The notes beneath the pieces were generated by a model that worked only from the letters and a program-made list of their open reading frames with translations, searched no databases and was not told where the DNA came from. Shown here in pieces: positions 31,543-41,897 of a DNA stretch of 64,000 nucleotides. Position 1 is the first letter of the stretch; each line of letters opens with the position of its first letter. A program made the translations under genes and the position numbers. The DNA comes from Effrenium voratum (taxonomy: Eukaryota > Sar > Dinophyceae > Suessiales > Symbiodiniaceae): NCBI GenBank assembly GCA_963377175.1, contig CAUJNA010003812.1:62001-126000 (forward strand), read 5' to 3'.

Positions 31543-31689
31543 GTCGCTTCGCGCACCCCGTCGCGCACGCCCAGCGCCCCATCCCCGGTGCGGCCGAGGG
31601 ACCGGCGGGCGGTGAGCCCCCGGAACAGCCGCACGGAGTGCAGCGAGCGGGGGAGCTGGACACAGCTGGAAACCCGGCTGGAAGGCCAG
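31543..31689 (+). CDS. exon, Ser/Arg/Pro-rich
   Basis: After CCTTTTGGTCAG, 49 codons in phase 0 read VASRTPSRTPSAPSPVRPRD, then RRAVSPRNSRTECSERGSWT and QLETRLEGQ. Third positions are strongly G/C. SR/SP-type disordered content resembles splicing-factor or kinase tails, but no domain is visible. The 3' side is CCAG|TGGATC, so the donor is uncertain. Confidence 0.5.
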
Positions 31690-31719
31690 TGGATCCCCGG
31701 TTTTTCTCGCTTTTTGTTT

Positions 31720-31795
31720 TGTGTTGTTGTTAGTTGTTTTGTTTGTTTTGTTTTTGTGTTTTGTTTTTGTTTTTGTTTTTTTGGGGGGGAGGGGG
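31720..31795. repeat. T/TG-rich low-complexity tract
   Basis: TTGTTTTGTTTTTGTG-type simple sequence following the exon, typical of a pyrimidine-rich intron. Confidence 0.7.
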
Positions 31796-32005
31796 GCGGA
31801 GGATGTGTTTGTGTGTTTGTGTGTTTTTTGCTTTTTGGTCGTAGTTGCCTCTTTTCTTTGCGGCGGGCGGGGGCTAATTACCGCCAGTCCCAATCTCACC
31901 TGCTTTGACCCCCGTGGAGCAAAAGAGCAGCACCCCTTTTCCTCGGTCAGGTCCCTCAATTGGCTTGGGTCGGTGGGAACCGGATTTGGATCTGAAGCCC
32001 TTTGC

Positions 32006-32043
32006 ACCCACCACCACCGCCACCACCACCACCACCACCACCA
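32006..32043. repeat. CAC trinucleotide repeat
   Basis: CCACCACC repeats with one CGC interruption. Translates to poly-His on + but no gene context supports coding. Confidence 0.85.
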
Positions 32044-32159
32044 TTCTTTTGACTTCAATCACCACCACCTGTTGAATTCCAATATCGAACCAACCCCTAA
32101 GACCTACAAGTCGCACGTCCCCCGTTTTTTCCACGACACGCATTGCCTCACCATGCCGA

Positions 32160-32240
32160 GGATCGCGGCGCCAGCCCCCGGCGGCCCGTGCTCATGGGGG
32201 GTCGGCGCTCTGAGCGGATGGAGGACTGCAGCGGAGTCGT
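32160..32240 (+). CDS. exon-like, Arg/Ser-rich
   Basis: After ATGCCGAG the frame reads EDRGASPRRPVLMGGRRSER, then MEDCSGVVAW, similar in character to the exon at 31543. A second frame (IAAPAPGGPCSWGVGALSGW) is also open. Frame and edges are uncertain. Confidence 0.35.
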
Positions 32241-32734
32241 CGCGTGGTTTCTGCTTTGTCTGTTGGTTTAGGGCGGGTGTAGGGTAGGTTTAGGGTGGGT
32301 TTCCGTTTGGTGCGTTTTTGGTTTAAGGGTAGCATGCTTTGAGACATTTGGTTAGGTGCCTTTCAGGATCTTCAGATGAGTTTTATGCCTGGAGAGGTTT
32401 GGCTTCTCCGAAAGGCCTCACCTCCTGATGTTTTCGATTTACCAGAGACATGTATGTTGTCCAACCTATGATTTAGAGACATGTATGTTGTCCAACAGAT
32501 CACCTATGATTGGGTTTGGGTTTGTGTCTAAATGGGTGGTGTGCTTCCTTTTGTTGAGGCTCGGTACCAATTGTTTGGTGGTTTTAAAGCCTAAAAGACG
32601 GACACTCCCAATCGAGGGAGCCCCCAAACTAAGCATGGTGTTGGTTTACTTTGAAACCCCTAAAGAGGCAAGACACAATCATGCATCCAACCACATCAAG
32701 GTGTTAACATTCTGGAACCCATCAGACAGGGAGG
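32241..32734. other. no gene recognised
   Basis: Contains a direct repeat of GAGACATGTATGTTGTCCAAC (32445 and 32476), separated by 31 bp. Otherwise featureless. Confidence 0.4.
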
Positions 32735-32865
32735 GTTTAAGCGAAGCGGGTAGAAGTAGTAGGAGTAGAAGCAGTCGAAGTGCAAAAGCAGATCCCCGGA
32801 AGCCAGGTCCAGTTCTTTCCAAGAGTGATCTTGGTGGTGTGGAACGTCACCTTTTGGGCTCCTGA
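32735..32865 (+). CDS. exon-like, Ser/Arg-rich, ends in TGA
   Basis: The frame reads EAGRSSRSRSSRSAKADPRK, then PGPVLSKSDLGGVERHLLGS and TGA. SR-dipeptide content matches the neighbouring exons at 31.5 and 32.2 kb, so these may belong to one SR-rich protein. No strong acceptor is visible. Confidence 0.3.
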
Positions 32866-32897
32866 AGGTGAGTTTTTGTTGGTAGCAGGAGTAGCAG

Positions 32898-32995
32898 GTA
32901 GCTGCGGGTCAAAATTGGTACCCACAATTGAACCCTGGTAAGTGGTAACATAGACTAAAGCCTGCGGTCCCCTGGTTGAATTTTGACCCATACAG
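32898..32995 (+). mobile_element. family J element ending at an AG
   Basis: CTGCGGGTCAAAATTGG at left, GAATTTTGACCCATACAG at right. The interior CCTGCGGTCCCCTGG is as in the 20187 copy. The right end supplies a CAG next to an exon-like segment. Confidence 0.55.
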
Positions 32996-33090
32996 GTTTT
33001 GTTCAACCTGCTGGATCATGATGAGCTGTCAATGACCGCGCAGGACAGTCCAGAGGACGACGATGGGCAGACCTTAAATCAGGCGGGGGT
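32996..33090 (+). CDS. exon-like, acidic
   Basis: Starts right after the TTTTGACCCATACAG end of the J element and reads VLFNLLDHDELSMTAQDSPE, then DDDGQTLNQAG, open without a start codon. A hydrophobic start followed by an acidic patch. Codon bias is moderate. Downstream G-runs (33078-33120) make the 3' edge unclear. Confidence 0.4.
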
Positions 33091-33420
33091 TGTCAGGGGG
33101 GTTGCAGGGTGCGGGGGGCAGATGGGTTGAAGAGATCAACGACCTTCCAAGATAGGGGCCGTTTTTTAGGTCCCAAAGGAGGTCTTTGCACTTCCATGTT
33201 AGTTGGTGGGGTAGTTTGGTTAGAAATAGAAAGGTTTACATTGGTTTGAATTCTTCCATTTACCCGGCTCAGAGGGTGGCTTCCTTTCAACTTACCGTCT
33301 GGAGCCACAAACCACCTGACATCCATCACCAGCTCCAGGCATGGCGAAATGGATCGATTCGGGTTTCGAAAAGAAGGGTTGAGGTGGCCCAACCGGCGAC
33401 TCCTCTGATACGAAACCCGT

Positions 33421-33527
33421 GGCCCCCAGCCGTCCGGCCTTTTAGTTGGCTTTTTAGTTGGTTGAGTGGTAGGGTTTCCGCATTTAACCCTGAAAGGTAT
33501 TCGCTTTAGCATCCGAGGGCAGCCCAG
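33421..33527 (+). mobile_element. family A element
   Basis: GGCCCCCAGCCGTCCGGCC at left, TTTAACCCTGAAAGGTATTC, GAGGGCAGCCCAG at right. Preceded by GGGTTTCGA..AGAAGGGTTGA, a sequence also found before the copy at 35262. Confidence 0.6.
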
Positions 33528-33978
33528 ATGCGGCTTCGTGGTTTTGTTCTTCTTCATTTTTCGCGGATGGCACCTTCAGAGGCGCGGTCTCGAGTTGTCC
33601 TGTGAAATATGGGTGATGTTGTTTTATCGGATATGATCTCCACAAAATGGAAATTCCGTAGTTTTCCTTTTTGGCTTCACCCAAAGGGCGCCAAACGGTT
33701 TCGGAGCCTCGGGTTTTGGAGGTGAGGTTATATACCAAGGAGCATATACTGCCTAAGCTTGTATTGGTAGGCCGCACGCCTCCAAACGTTCCAGACCTGA
33801 AAATGCCAACTTGAAAGTGTTTGTCCGATTCACCCAACATGGAGCTGAAATGGATAGCCTCAAGAGACCTCTTGGGCGAGAAATCTTTAGGAATTTGGTT
33901 TTGGCTACAATGGGTTGACGGTAGATGGCGCAATTTCGGCACTCATCCTCTCTGACGCCTCTCCCTTTGATTACAGTA

Positions 33979-34110
33979 CAGGGTTGCGGGATCAAGGGGT
34001 TTATCCCCACTTCTGTGATACAAGGGAATCCCCTCTTTGTATTGGGGGTTAGTCTTTGAGAGGCCCTTTTGGTTGTATCACAGAAGTGGATTCCATTTCC
34101 CACAGCCCTG
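33979..34110 (+). mobile_element. hAT-like MITE
   Basis: Starts CAGGGTTGCGGGATC and ends CACAGCCCTG. Internal inverted pair CACTTCTGTGATAC...GTATCACAGAAGTG. TTACAGTA precedes it (33971-33978) and follows after one extra T (34112-34119). CAGGG-type ends with 8-bp duplications are the hAT pattern. Confidence 0.7.
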
Positions 34111-34193
34111 TTTACAGTATGATTAAACAGGGGAACTGCGTCTGCGTCGTCACCCTGCGGCTTTGAGTTGTTTCTCCGTTCTGGGTCATTGGT

Positions 34194-34326
34194 CTTGGTG
34201 GCCAGCGAATCGTCCAGTTCAACTTAGCCTTTTGGGGCTTGTGTTTGGCTGGTTTAGTGGGTGGGTTTCCGAATTTAACCCACTAAAAGGTATTCACTTT
34301 TAGCAGGGGATCTTAGGGCAGCCCAG
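34194..34326 (+). mobile_element. family A element with 4-bp target duplication
   Basis: CTTGGTGGCCAGCGAATCGT to TTAGGGCAGCCCAG. TGGT flanks both sides (34190-34193, 34327-34330). The core TTTAGTGGGTGGGTTTCCG...TTTAACCCACTAAAAGG is close to the family consensus. Confidence 0.75.
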
Positions 34327-34330
34327 TGGT

Positions 34331-34905
34331 GGCTCGGGGGGTTTGCACTGGGAAGCTCCCTAGCCTCACCAATCCAAATCGCGGAAGCTGAATCAAGGGC
34401 CTTTTCCTGGATCTGGAGGAGCTGTTCCAACGTTTATTTTGCCTTAACCTGACAACTACCTTCCATTTGCGTAAGAATATATGTACTATTGAAGATTAAT
34501 TTTCATGTTTCCCCTGGACTTCAGAAGCCTAACCTCGCCACCAAACCAATCAACATCACCAATTCCACAAACCTTATGGACGTCCGGAGGGTAGGTATGT
34601 CACAGGGTGTGTGACGGGTTCTGTAGTGTTCCCCTGAACGGGTTCTTTAGGGAGCCTTAGGGAGCCCCCACGGACCACCCTCCCGAATGGGGTTCGGTCA
34701 CTTTGTTTGCTGAAAAAATGAATATGTATTGAAGGGAATCGACTTCACTGGAAAGATGTTCTCATTTGTCCAGCGCAGGTATGCGCCACTGGAGGTGTTT
34801 AAGGGTACTTCCCCTTCTTTTCAGCTTCCCCCAAATTGAGGACAAAGAAAACACCGGGTCACCAAGTCCACCAAAAATATAAGGAGACCCTCAGAAACGT
34901 ATTCG
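34331..34905. other. no gene recognised
   Basis: Includes TTCCATTTGCGTAAGAATATA near 34463, a family H left fragment. Otherwise no codon-biased segment. Confidence 0.35.
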
Positions 34906-34909
34906 CAAC

Positions 34910-35026
34910 CTTCGCGGCCCCCAGCCGTCCGGTTCCTTAGCCTTTTAGGCTTGTGGGGTTTAGTCTTAGTTTCCATTCAACCCACCACAAATTGAATTTT
35001 AGCAGAAAAATCTGAGAGCAGCCCAG
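34910..35026 (+). mobile_element. family A element with 4-bp target duplication
   Basis: CTTCGCGGCCCCCAGCCGTC to GAGAGCAGCCCAG. CAAC at 34906-34909 and 35027-35030. Confidence 0.7.
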
Positions 35027-35099
35027 CAACCAGAGGATAAGAATCATCGGCTTGTTCCAACAACTCGTCTCTGTCCGGTCTCGAGCCCCGTTTTCCCAG

Positions 35100-35207
35100 G
35101 TCCTTGAGGCTTTCGAAGGGAAAGACGAGCAGCGGGCCATGCGGAACCTGCAGCGGCTGCTGAAAGCGCCCGACCCCATGGGCAGCTCGGCGTCACGGCC
35201 GCTGCAT
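35100..35207 (+). CDS. exon, helical
   Basis: After CCCCGTTTTCCCAG the frame reads VLEAFEGKDEQRAMRNLQRL, then LKAPDPMGSSASRPLHG, with excellent GC3. The pattern EAFEGKDEQRAMRNLQRLL looks like one amphipathic helix pair. Family not recognised. The same frame is open upstream to about 34870 if the family A element is removed, so the true 5' edge may be earlier. Confidence 0.55.
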
Positions 35208-35261
35208 GGATGGATTTTTCGGGTTTCGACCAGAAGGGTTGAGGTGGCTCCTGTGATACGG

Positions 35262-35388
35262 CTTGGTGCCCCCCAGCGAATCAGTTCAACTTGGCCTTTT
35301 AGCGCTTTTTAGTGGGTTTAGTGGGTGGGTTTCGGATTTTAACCCACTAACAGGTATTCACTTTTAGCAGCGATCCGAGGGCAGCCCG
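35262..35388 (+). mobile_element. family A element
   Basis: CTTGGTGCCCCCCAGCGAAT, then GTGGGTTTAGTGGGTGGG and GAGGGCAGCCC. The last AG is changed to CGG. No target duplication is seen. Confidence 0.6.
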
Positions 35389-36654
35389 GACACCTATTCC
35401 CAAATGGAAGTTAACACTTAAGTTTTGAGGTGACCAACCACAACACCAACACCGTGAATAGGTTGATTTGTGTGTAGTTGCAACCCGTAGTTGAGACTAA
35501 TCTATTGTGTGATCCTTCAAACAGTTGCCTTCCTTACAGATATCTCCAAATTCATCGTGTTAGGAATCAGTTTTAGTTTGTTGATTTTCTGGGGTCAGAC
35601 AAAAGGGAGTGATTCCTTTTTTGAGGAGAAGGGCGTCGCCCTCCCCCCCCCATTCTCGTGGTTTGAAAAGGACAACACAAGGGGACAACCAAATTTCATT
35701 TCGGGTCCCCAACAAAAAAGACACTCCCACCCCACATCTTCCTGATGCGACACTCCCACCCCACATCTTCCTGATGCTCAGAAGGGCATCAATAGTTGTT
35801 TGCTTCCTCCCTGGGGGGTGGATTTAAACTCAAGTTGTACCCAACGAGGCAAAGGGCATTGGCGCCTTTTTGCAGGCCCCTATTACCACGGGGCAGGGCG
35901 GGGCGGGTGGGGGGGGGGGGAATTGATCGAAGTCACCTTGCTGGTGGCGATCGGGGTGGGACGAGTGCGCAGCGCAAGGAAAAAGGAAAAGTCACGTGGC
36001 AGTTTTTGTAGCTGGTGCTACCTTTCGAGGTTATAGCAACCTCGTCCTGGTAAAACCATTTCCACTTGCAACCCCTTTCCCCTTTTCCTGAGCAGCCTTG
36101 CTTTTGGGTCGGCTTTCCTCAACTGTCAACTTGTAATTATTTGGCCTCCCAGCTAGGCTCCGGCATGGGTTGCTGTTGGAGCGACCAACCTCACCCGGGA
36201 GTCACTAATCCGGATGAATCCGAAGCCCACCTTGGCTTCGAAGCCTTGATTCTTGGGCCGATTCGGCTTGACAGACCACGGGGGATGTTGGGACTTTTGT
36301 TTCTTGCTGGTTCTCAGGGAATCAAACGGGCTGAGAAGGAACAGGAAGGGGGATCTTCTAGGAAACCAGCAGTTGGATGGTTCATGATGGTTGAGTTGGG
36401 TGTCATGCCCTCCGTCCTTGCTGAGCAGTGGGGTGTGTCTTCTTAAGGGGACCCCCCAAAATGGATTTCAGTTTTCCGGTTGGTTTCCCTTTAGAACCAC
36501 CAAAAAAAGGTGTACTTGGATGTTCGGCCAGGTTAGTAATTGGTTGGCCACTTGGGTTCTAACCCACTAATAACAGCGGTAACCCCACTTCGGGGGCAAA
36601 TAAGTGGGTTCTAACCTGGGCTATTGCTAACTTGGCGAATCGCACACCCAAGTA
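35389..36654. other. long stretch without a supported gene
   Basis: Includes a direct repeat of ACACTCCCACCCCACATCTT then CCTGATGC (35721 and 35751) and G-runs at 35900-35920. The ORF at 36066-36446 (126 codons) lacks clear codon bias. Confidence 0.35.
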
Positions 36655-36756
36655 ATGTTGACACCAGATTAATCAACCCCTGTTTATGAATATGAGGGTG
36701 TCGGCCAAAAACCACCCCCATCTTGATAAACAGATTTATGACTCCGGGGTCAACAT
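36655..36756 (+). mobile_element. family E inverted-repeat element, copy 2
   Basis: ATGTTGACACCAGATTAATC...GATTTATGACTCCGGGGTCAACAT, 102 bp, with a second inner inverted pair CTGTTTAT...ATAAACAG. Confidence 0.7.
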
Positions 36757-36857
36757 TGTTTTTATGCCTTCCCCAACGCTGTTTGGGGTCTCTTGCTTCC
36801 ACTGTTGGCTTGATTTTCCTGAGCTTGCAGCGGTTGGGTAACAGGGTCACCCTGAAT

Positions 36858-36973
36858 CTTGACTGCTATTGAGTTGGATCTTCAGACTTTAACTTTTTGG
36901 GAAATCAAGTTGGGTTTTCCACTACACCGGCCAAAAAGTTGAACTGTTTGCAGGGGGGTCAACAGCAACCAAG
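36858..36973 (+). mobile_element. family B element, full length
   Basis: CTTGACTGCTATTGAGTTGG at left, GGTCAACAGCAACCAAG at right. The hairpin TTAACTTTTTGG...CCAAAAAGTTGAAC is inside. 116 bp. Confidence 0.7.
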
Positions 36974-37350
36974 TAAAGAAAAGGCCCACCCATCGCATCC
37001 CACAGCCCAAGCTACCCTCCCACAGGTGCCATGTTAGTGGAGGAAGGGTGAAAAGGGTTACCCCTAAACACGGCTCCTTAAAAGATCCCCACTTTGCCAC
37101 CAATTGAAACATGTTGCTTTTTCAACACCAAAATAGGGCAACCACCATTTACGAGTTGCAATGTTCAGGTGTTTTTCATGTAAGGTTCCCTGTTAAAAGC
37201 GGAATTGGGGGAGGGGGTGACCCCTGGAATTTGAGGGGGAGGGAGGGAAAGTGGAGATCTCCACAAAAGAAAACAAAAACAAAAAACACATGATGTAAGG
37301 ATCCCTGGTAAAGAAAAGGCCCCATCGCGGAAGCTCATTGAGGCCGATGG

Positions 37351-37513
37351 GAAGGCCCCGGGGGCCCGCTCATCGCGGTGGCGCGCTTGGGCCGCTGCGA
37401 CCTGGTGCGCCTCTTGCTGCGCGGCCGCGCCAACGTGACTCGGTTCGAACCCAACGACGCGGGTCACGCCCCACCCGGGGGCCCCCGGCGGTGCGATTTG
37501 GCCATGATTTTAA
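37351..37513 (+). CDS. ankyrin-repeat exon 1
   Basis: Reads PLIAVARLGRCDLVRLLLRG, then RANVTRFEPNDAGHAPP and RRCDLAMIL, up to GTAAGG at 37514, a good donor. The order PL..A...G...LV.LLL..RANV is the helix-turn-helix and next loop of an ankyrin repeat. NDAGHAPP stands where N..G.TPLH is usual. Just upstream EADGKAP sits in another frame, so an indel or an acceptor lies near 37355-37368. Confidence 0.6.
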
Positions 37514-37836
37514 GTAAGGAACCCCCTGGAAAGTGGTTGGTGGACACAAAGCCACACCTAAATGATGTCCCCAATAAGTATTCATGCCCATTTGGCTTTG
37601 TCTTTGGTGTGAGGGGACCTCTGTTTGGTGGGTAAAGGGAAACCCTTTCCATTTTGGGGGGTTAACAGAATAACAAGCCCATTTGGTGGGATCTTTGGAC
37701 TTTAACCTTTGACACGTTGCTTCCCGCTTGCAAGAGTTAACACTAGGGGCTTGAGCCGAACCATCTTATGGCAAGAGTTCTTGGGTGGGGTCCCTTCATG
37801 GGCTGGCTCCCTTTTGGTTTTCGGCTCGCCACCAAA

Positions 37837-37972
37837 TGAGCCACTTGCTCAAAACCCGGGTAGATGAAGGTAAGGGACGATCCCAACCAGAAATAGCTGC
37901 GGCCGCCTTCTTAATCCTGTACATGGTGGGATTACGACCATTTTAGTAGCGATCGGTTTTGATTGCGACTCA
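37837..37972 (+). mobile_element. family D MITE, copy 3
   Basis: TGAGCCACTTGCTCAAAACC to GATCGGTTTTGATTGCGACT then CA, 136 bp, flanked by AA on both sides. The interior (GGGACGATCCCAACCAGAAA) is near-identical to copy 2. Confidence 0.7.
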
Positions 37973-38549
37973 AATGGTGCCATCCCGTGGCTCTCGCGGG
38001 GTTCTGAAGTTGCTCACCCTTTGGATCTGGGGATCCCCAGAACATTCCCAAGACCAGCAAATTGCCTGAGAAGCAGCGAGAGGGAAACCACATGGGCTTG
38101 GGCCTGTCCGAGCCCGTTGAAGGAAAAGCAAAAGACCCACGTTGGTTGAACAGAAGTCGGTGGTTAGTGTCCGTCAGACACATTTTTCCTGGTTGAACAT
38201 CGAAAGCCTCCCAGGGTTCAGTGTTTTGCTTTGACTTTCAGAGGTGGATGTTCAAATTTTGACCTCTGGACACCCGCTTTTTGTTTCTATTGAAAGGACC
38301 AAGACTTTTGGGAGTAGCTTGCTGCATCGGGAGCGGTCATGCTGGGTGAAAAATGGCCTGTCTCCCAGAATGAGGCACACCCTTCGGATGGCCTGAAGAG
38401 TTCTGTTGCGCCTTGGGTCGTTTTCCGAAACGAAAGGAAGCAACATCATCTTCGGGATCCCATGTTTTAAGACACAGCCAACACCTGGCCTTCACCCTTT
38501 TGCAGCCATAGTTCTTCGAGGCTTGCCTTAACTTGGTGCTTGCCTTGAG
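37973..38549. other. intron-like stretch
   Basis: No codon-biased segment on +. Minus-strand ORFs (38252-38648) overlap the next exon and look like shadows. Confidence 0.35.
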
Positions 38550-38633
38550 GTGAATGACGCGGACGCCAAGGGGGTTACAGCATTGCACATCGCTGTCTTC
38601 GAGGGGCAGCTTGACGGCAAAAGGGAGCTGTAA
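38550..38633 (+). CDS. ankyrin-repeat exon 2
   Basis: Following TTGGTGCTTGCCTTGAG, 27 codons read VNDADAKGVTALHIAVFEGQ, then LDGKREL and TAA at 38631. DA.G.TALHIAV.EG.L is a textbook ankyrin-repeat core. The in-frame TAA could be a real stop or follow an unseen donor near 38620. With the exons at 37.35, 40.56, 41.39 and 43.85 kb it suggests an ankyrin gene on +. Confidence 0.65.
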   Translation: MNDADAKGVTALHIAVFEGQLDGKREL

Positions 38634-39149
38634 ATCAAAAGAAAACATATATTACATATACAAGACGCGGAGGCCAATATGGAAGGCCAAGAAGATCAGA
38701 TGGGCCGGGGCGAACACAGACACACACTCACCCCCCCCCCCCCCACATTGGTGGTTTCCCTTTTAGGTTTCTCTTTCAAACCAACCCAAAAAGGGTACCC
38801 TCGAAAAAGACGTACACGTACGGACGTACACGTATGCAGGCATGCGGACCTTGAGGTTAAACCCGCTCACGTATGTGCAACAAAAAGACACGGGGAACAC
38901 CGCTCACGCGAGAAGCTACTCGACTAGATCGGGAATGTCATTGTTGGAGAAACCATGTGGGTGTGTCTTTCTTTTCGAGCGTACCCCCTGGTTGCTAAAG
39001 GACAGATTTGTTTCCTTGGGTGTCTCCTTTCAAAGGCTGAAGTGTTTCAACCTACGAACGGTGCGAAGCCTTGCTTGCTTGATCATCAATGTCCTTCATA
39101 GGAACCAGCCGCAGATTTCCACGGGCTAGTGGAATCAGCCTCCCCGTTT
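38634..39149. other. intron-like stretch
   Basis: Has a C-run at 38732-38744 and ACGTACACGTACGGACGTAC then ACGTATG at 38809-38835, a short alternating tract. No exon. Confidence 0.4.
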
Positions 39150-39309
39150 CTCGGTTCCCAGCTGCTGTGTGGGTTCGTTTTGAGGATTTGGTGGTTGGGT
39201 TTCCGAGTTTAACCCACTAAAAGTCGTAGTTTAGTGGTTGGGTTTCCGATTTATATCCCACTAAAAGGGACACATTTTTCGGCAGGGGATCTGAAAATCG
39301 ACACCCCAG
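39149..39309 (+). mobile_element. family A element with duplicated core
   Basis: CTCGGTTCCCAGCTGC at left, two cores (GGTGGTTGGGTTTCCGAGTT and TAGTGGTTGGGTTTCCGATT), right CAGGGGATCTGAAAATCGAC then ACCCCAG. Confidence 0.6.
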
Positions 39310-39875
39310 TTTGCGATGTCAGGCCTGTATCCCATTTAACAACCCCAACTTCACACTGGATTAGCATTGAGCCCAACCGGGCGTCTGAACAGAAAGACCC
39401 AAAATGAGGGGTTGAAAGAAGGGCTGGGCGAATGTGTCTAAACGGACCCCCAGTCCCCCTTTAGTTGCATCAAGATGATTCAAGAGATAGGCGTAACCCG
39501 GGTTACAAGGTTTTGACAAAGGAACCAAAAAGGAGCCGATACTCTGCAGATTGACATCAATGCCGTGGCGACCTCTTAGTTTTTGACAACCTGTTTCTAG
39601 GGCCACTTTTTCTTGTTGACTGCCTGAAAAGATCCAGGGATTGCCTGAGAAGCAAAAAGGACTCTGGAGAGGTTCTACCTTACTTCCTGCGTTCAATTGC
39701 GGACTTCAGTCACTTTTGGGTTTGGACCATTTTAGTGGGGAAGGCGCCCCTGGTGCAGGGGAAGGCGCCTCTGGTGCAGGGGGCCTTTCAACGAAACATC
39801 TTGGCTGAACCAATGAATTTCTTCGAAGATACATGGGCCTGGTTGTTTTACCTCGAGGCTACCCTTTCAGCTTTT
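39310..39875. other. no gene recognised
   Basis: Contains GGGGAAGGCGCC.CTGGTGCA in two tandem copies at 39738-39780. The minus ORF at 39361-39696 has no clear bias. Confidence 0.35.
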
Positions 39876-39994
39876 CTCTAATTTGTGGTTTGGAGCCCGG
39901 TGGCTTGGTGGTTGGGGAGGGGTTTCCCATGTACCTGCCAAACCAAAACCACAGGTTCAACTCCCAAACTACTAATCCAGACCACCAATTAGAG
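39876..39994 (+). mobile_element. family P inverted-repeat element
   Basis: CTCTAATTTGTGGTTTGGAG and TCCAGACCACCAATTAGAG are imperfect terminal inverted repeats. 119 bp. Confidence 0.65.
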
Positions 39995-40562
39995 GGAGGC
40001 TGACCCTTCGTGTTCAAAAACACAACCAAGAGGGAAAACCGACATCCAAGTGGGTCTGTGTTTTTGAGGGTACCCCTGTTTTGGTGGAAAGGGAAAATCA
40101 ACCGGAACAAAAAGGGGGCGAAATCCATTTCTGAGGGGACCAAGTTCAAAAAGACACGCCCATTTTGGGGAGCCAGCCGGCGCCTTCTAAGAAGCTTGAG
40201 TTTGTTTTGCTTTTCCCTTTGTTGGTCGATAGATGAAGACAAACCATGAGGCAACCACGAAATCCATTTTGCGGATCCCCTATGTTCAAACGCGCACCCA
40301 CGTGTGCCAAGGGACTAAAAACGGACCAAACCCGCAACCCCACAAGGTCAAAAGGTCGATTCGCTTTGAACAACTGAGCCACTAAAAAGGCGATCTCCCG
40401 TGGCAAAGGCCACCGCGTCCCCCTCCCCCTCCTTTGGTTTTTAATTTTCTTCAGGCGCCCCCCTTCCCCCCTTCCCCCCAGCATTACCTCCCCTCCCCCC
40501 CTCACTTCTCCCATGGCTCCCCCGCGTTCCCCCCACCCCCTCCACCCCCTCTGGCTCTTGAG

Positions 40563-40676
40563 GAACATGGAGCTGTGCAAGACCTTGCTCTTGGCCCGCG
40601 CGGACGTGGAGGCCACCGACCGCCACGGCCAGACCCCGCTCTTCTTCGCCCCGGCCAAAGAGATCTGCCGCGCCTG
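40563..40676 (+). CDS. ankyrin-repeat exon 3
   Basis: Reads NMELCKTLLLARADVEATDR, then HGQTPLFFAPAKEICRA, with nearly all codons ending in G/C. LC.TLLLARADVEA.D..GQTPLFFA is the second helix, loop and start of the next ankyrin repeat. A C-rich tract and CTCTTGAG precede it. The donor probably lies near CGCG|CCTGCGA. Confidence 0.7.
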
Positions 40677-41280
40677 CGATCAAGAAATCGGAGAAAGCCG
40701 GGCCATGGACATCGGATGGACATCGGAGAAAGTGGGCCATGGGCCATGACATGACTACTTCATCACCTTAAAAAGGTCACTTCCCAGGCTACTTCACCCA
40801 AAGAGTGGGACCTGGACCCTTGGTCACTTCACCTAAAAGGGTCACTTCCAAGATCAGTTTTGAATGGGCACATACCCTAAACCCATGTATTCACGTAAAC
40901 CTTGCTGGTCCTCAGGGTTGAGGGAATGGCCTCTGAGCCATCCTGGTTACATTCCTGGCAGGTCCTAACAATTTCATTCCCAAAACGCCTTTCAGGCGCC
41001 CCAGTTTTAAGGTACATGACCAGAATCGAACCTATGTATTATCCTTGGTCGGGGCAATAGCTGGGGTAGATTTGGGGGAACTGGGATGGGCCATTTTTCT
41101 CATACCGTGCGTAGTACCCTAAGTGACCAAGTAAGTAGTTGCACTTGATTTACTAACCCGGCGGCCGGCGATGTTGATTTGTTTCAGACGTAAAAAGTAG
41201 GACTTGGAGCACAAGATCGAGGCACGAGTCGACGATTTCTCTTCTTTGGCTTCTCATTCTCTGGCGGCCCCACAAGGGAG
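40677..41280. other. intron-like stretch
   Basis: Several short direct repeats of GGTCACTTCNC and GGGCCATG. No exon. Confidence 0.35.
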
Positions 41281-41289
41281 TGATTGCGC

Positions 41290-41386
41290 GGCCCCCAGTA
41301 GTACCCTTTTACCAACTTTTTGGGGGGAGGCTTCCCCTAGTAAAATAGACTACGGAAAAAAAAGGTACCGACTTCTTCCAACCTCT
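41290..41386 (+). mobile_element. family C element, truncated at right
   Basis: GCCCCCAGTAGTACCCTTTT, GGGAGGCTTCCCCTAGTAAA, then CTTCCAACCTCTC. It is cut before ACTGGAGGACCTAG, directly upstream of the ankyrin exon. Confidence 0.6.
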
Positions 41387-41390
41387 CAAA

Positions 41391-41520
41391 TCTGGCGCAC
41401 GCGCCGACCACCGAGGCCTGCTGGTGGAGCGCCGCGCCGACGTGGGCGCGCTGAACCGCAAGGGCCAGACGCCGCTGCACCTCGCCGGCCGCGCCGGCTT
41501 CCACGAGGCGGCGCACGGAT
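41391..41520 (+). CDS. ankyrin-repeat exon 4
   Basis: Reads SGARADHRGLLVERRADVGA, then LNRKGQTPLHLAGRAGFHEA, strongly GC3-biased. GLLVERRADVGALNRKGQTPLHLAGRAG is the clearest ankyrin repeat in the window, including the TPLH tetrapeptide. A longer ORF in another frame (41204-41602) is a shadow. The 3' edge is near GCGGCGCACGG. Confidence 0.7.
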
Positions 41521-41707
41521 CCTGCGCGGGGGGAGAGAAAAAAAGGGTTCGCTGACGTTGGTCCGTTTTTCGGGGCTGGGTTTCCTTTTTGGCCTTGGGT
41601 GATATGCAGGGGAAAACCTGAATAGTCATTTCAGCAAATCCTTTTGTTGCCCCAAGTTGGGCTCATATGACCACCATCCGCCAAATTGGGTCCTTGCTAT
41701 TCTTTTG

Positions 41708-41820
41708 CTAGGACCCCCAGTGTGCCCTTTCTTACCCTTTTTTGGGGGGAGGGTTCCCCTACTACAGAAAAAGAAAGGGTAGCCTTATTCTCTGATTCTA
41801 ACCTCTCTACTGGAGGACCC
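41708..41820 (+). mobile_element. family C element
   Basis: CTAGGACCCCCAGTGTGCCC to CTCTCTACTGGAGGACCC. No matching target duplication. Confidence 0.6.
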
Positions 41821-41897
41821 ATTTTTGTTGTGTGTTCTGGTATGGCCTGATGCCGTCTTTTACGGCCATGGCCATCTCCTGGGGGGGGGTCCTTTTG

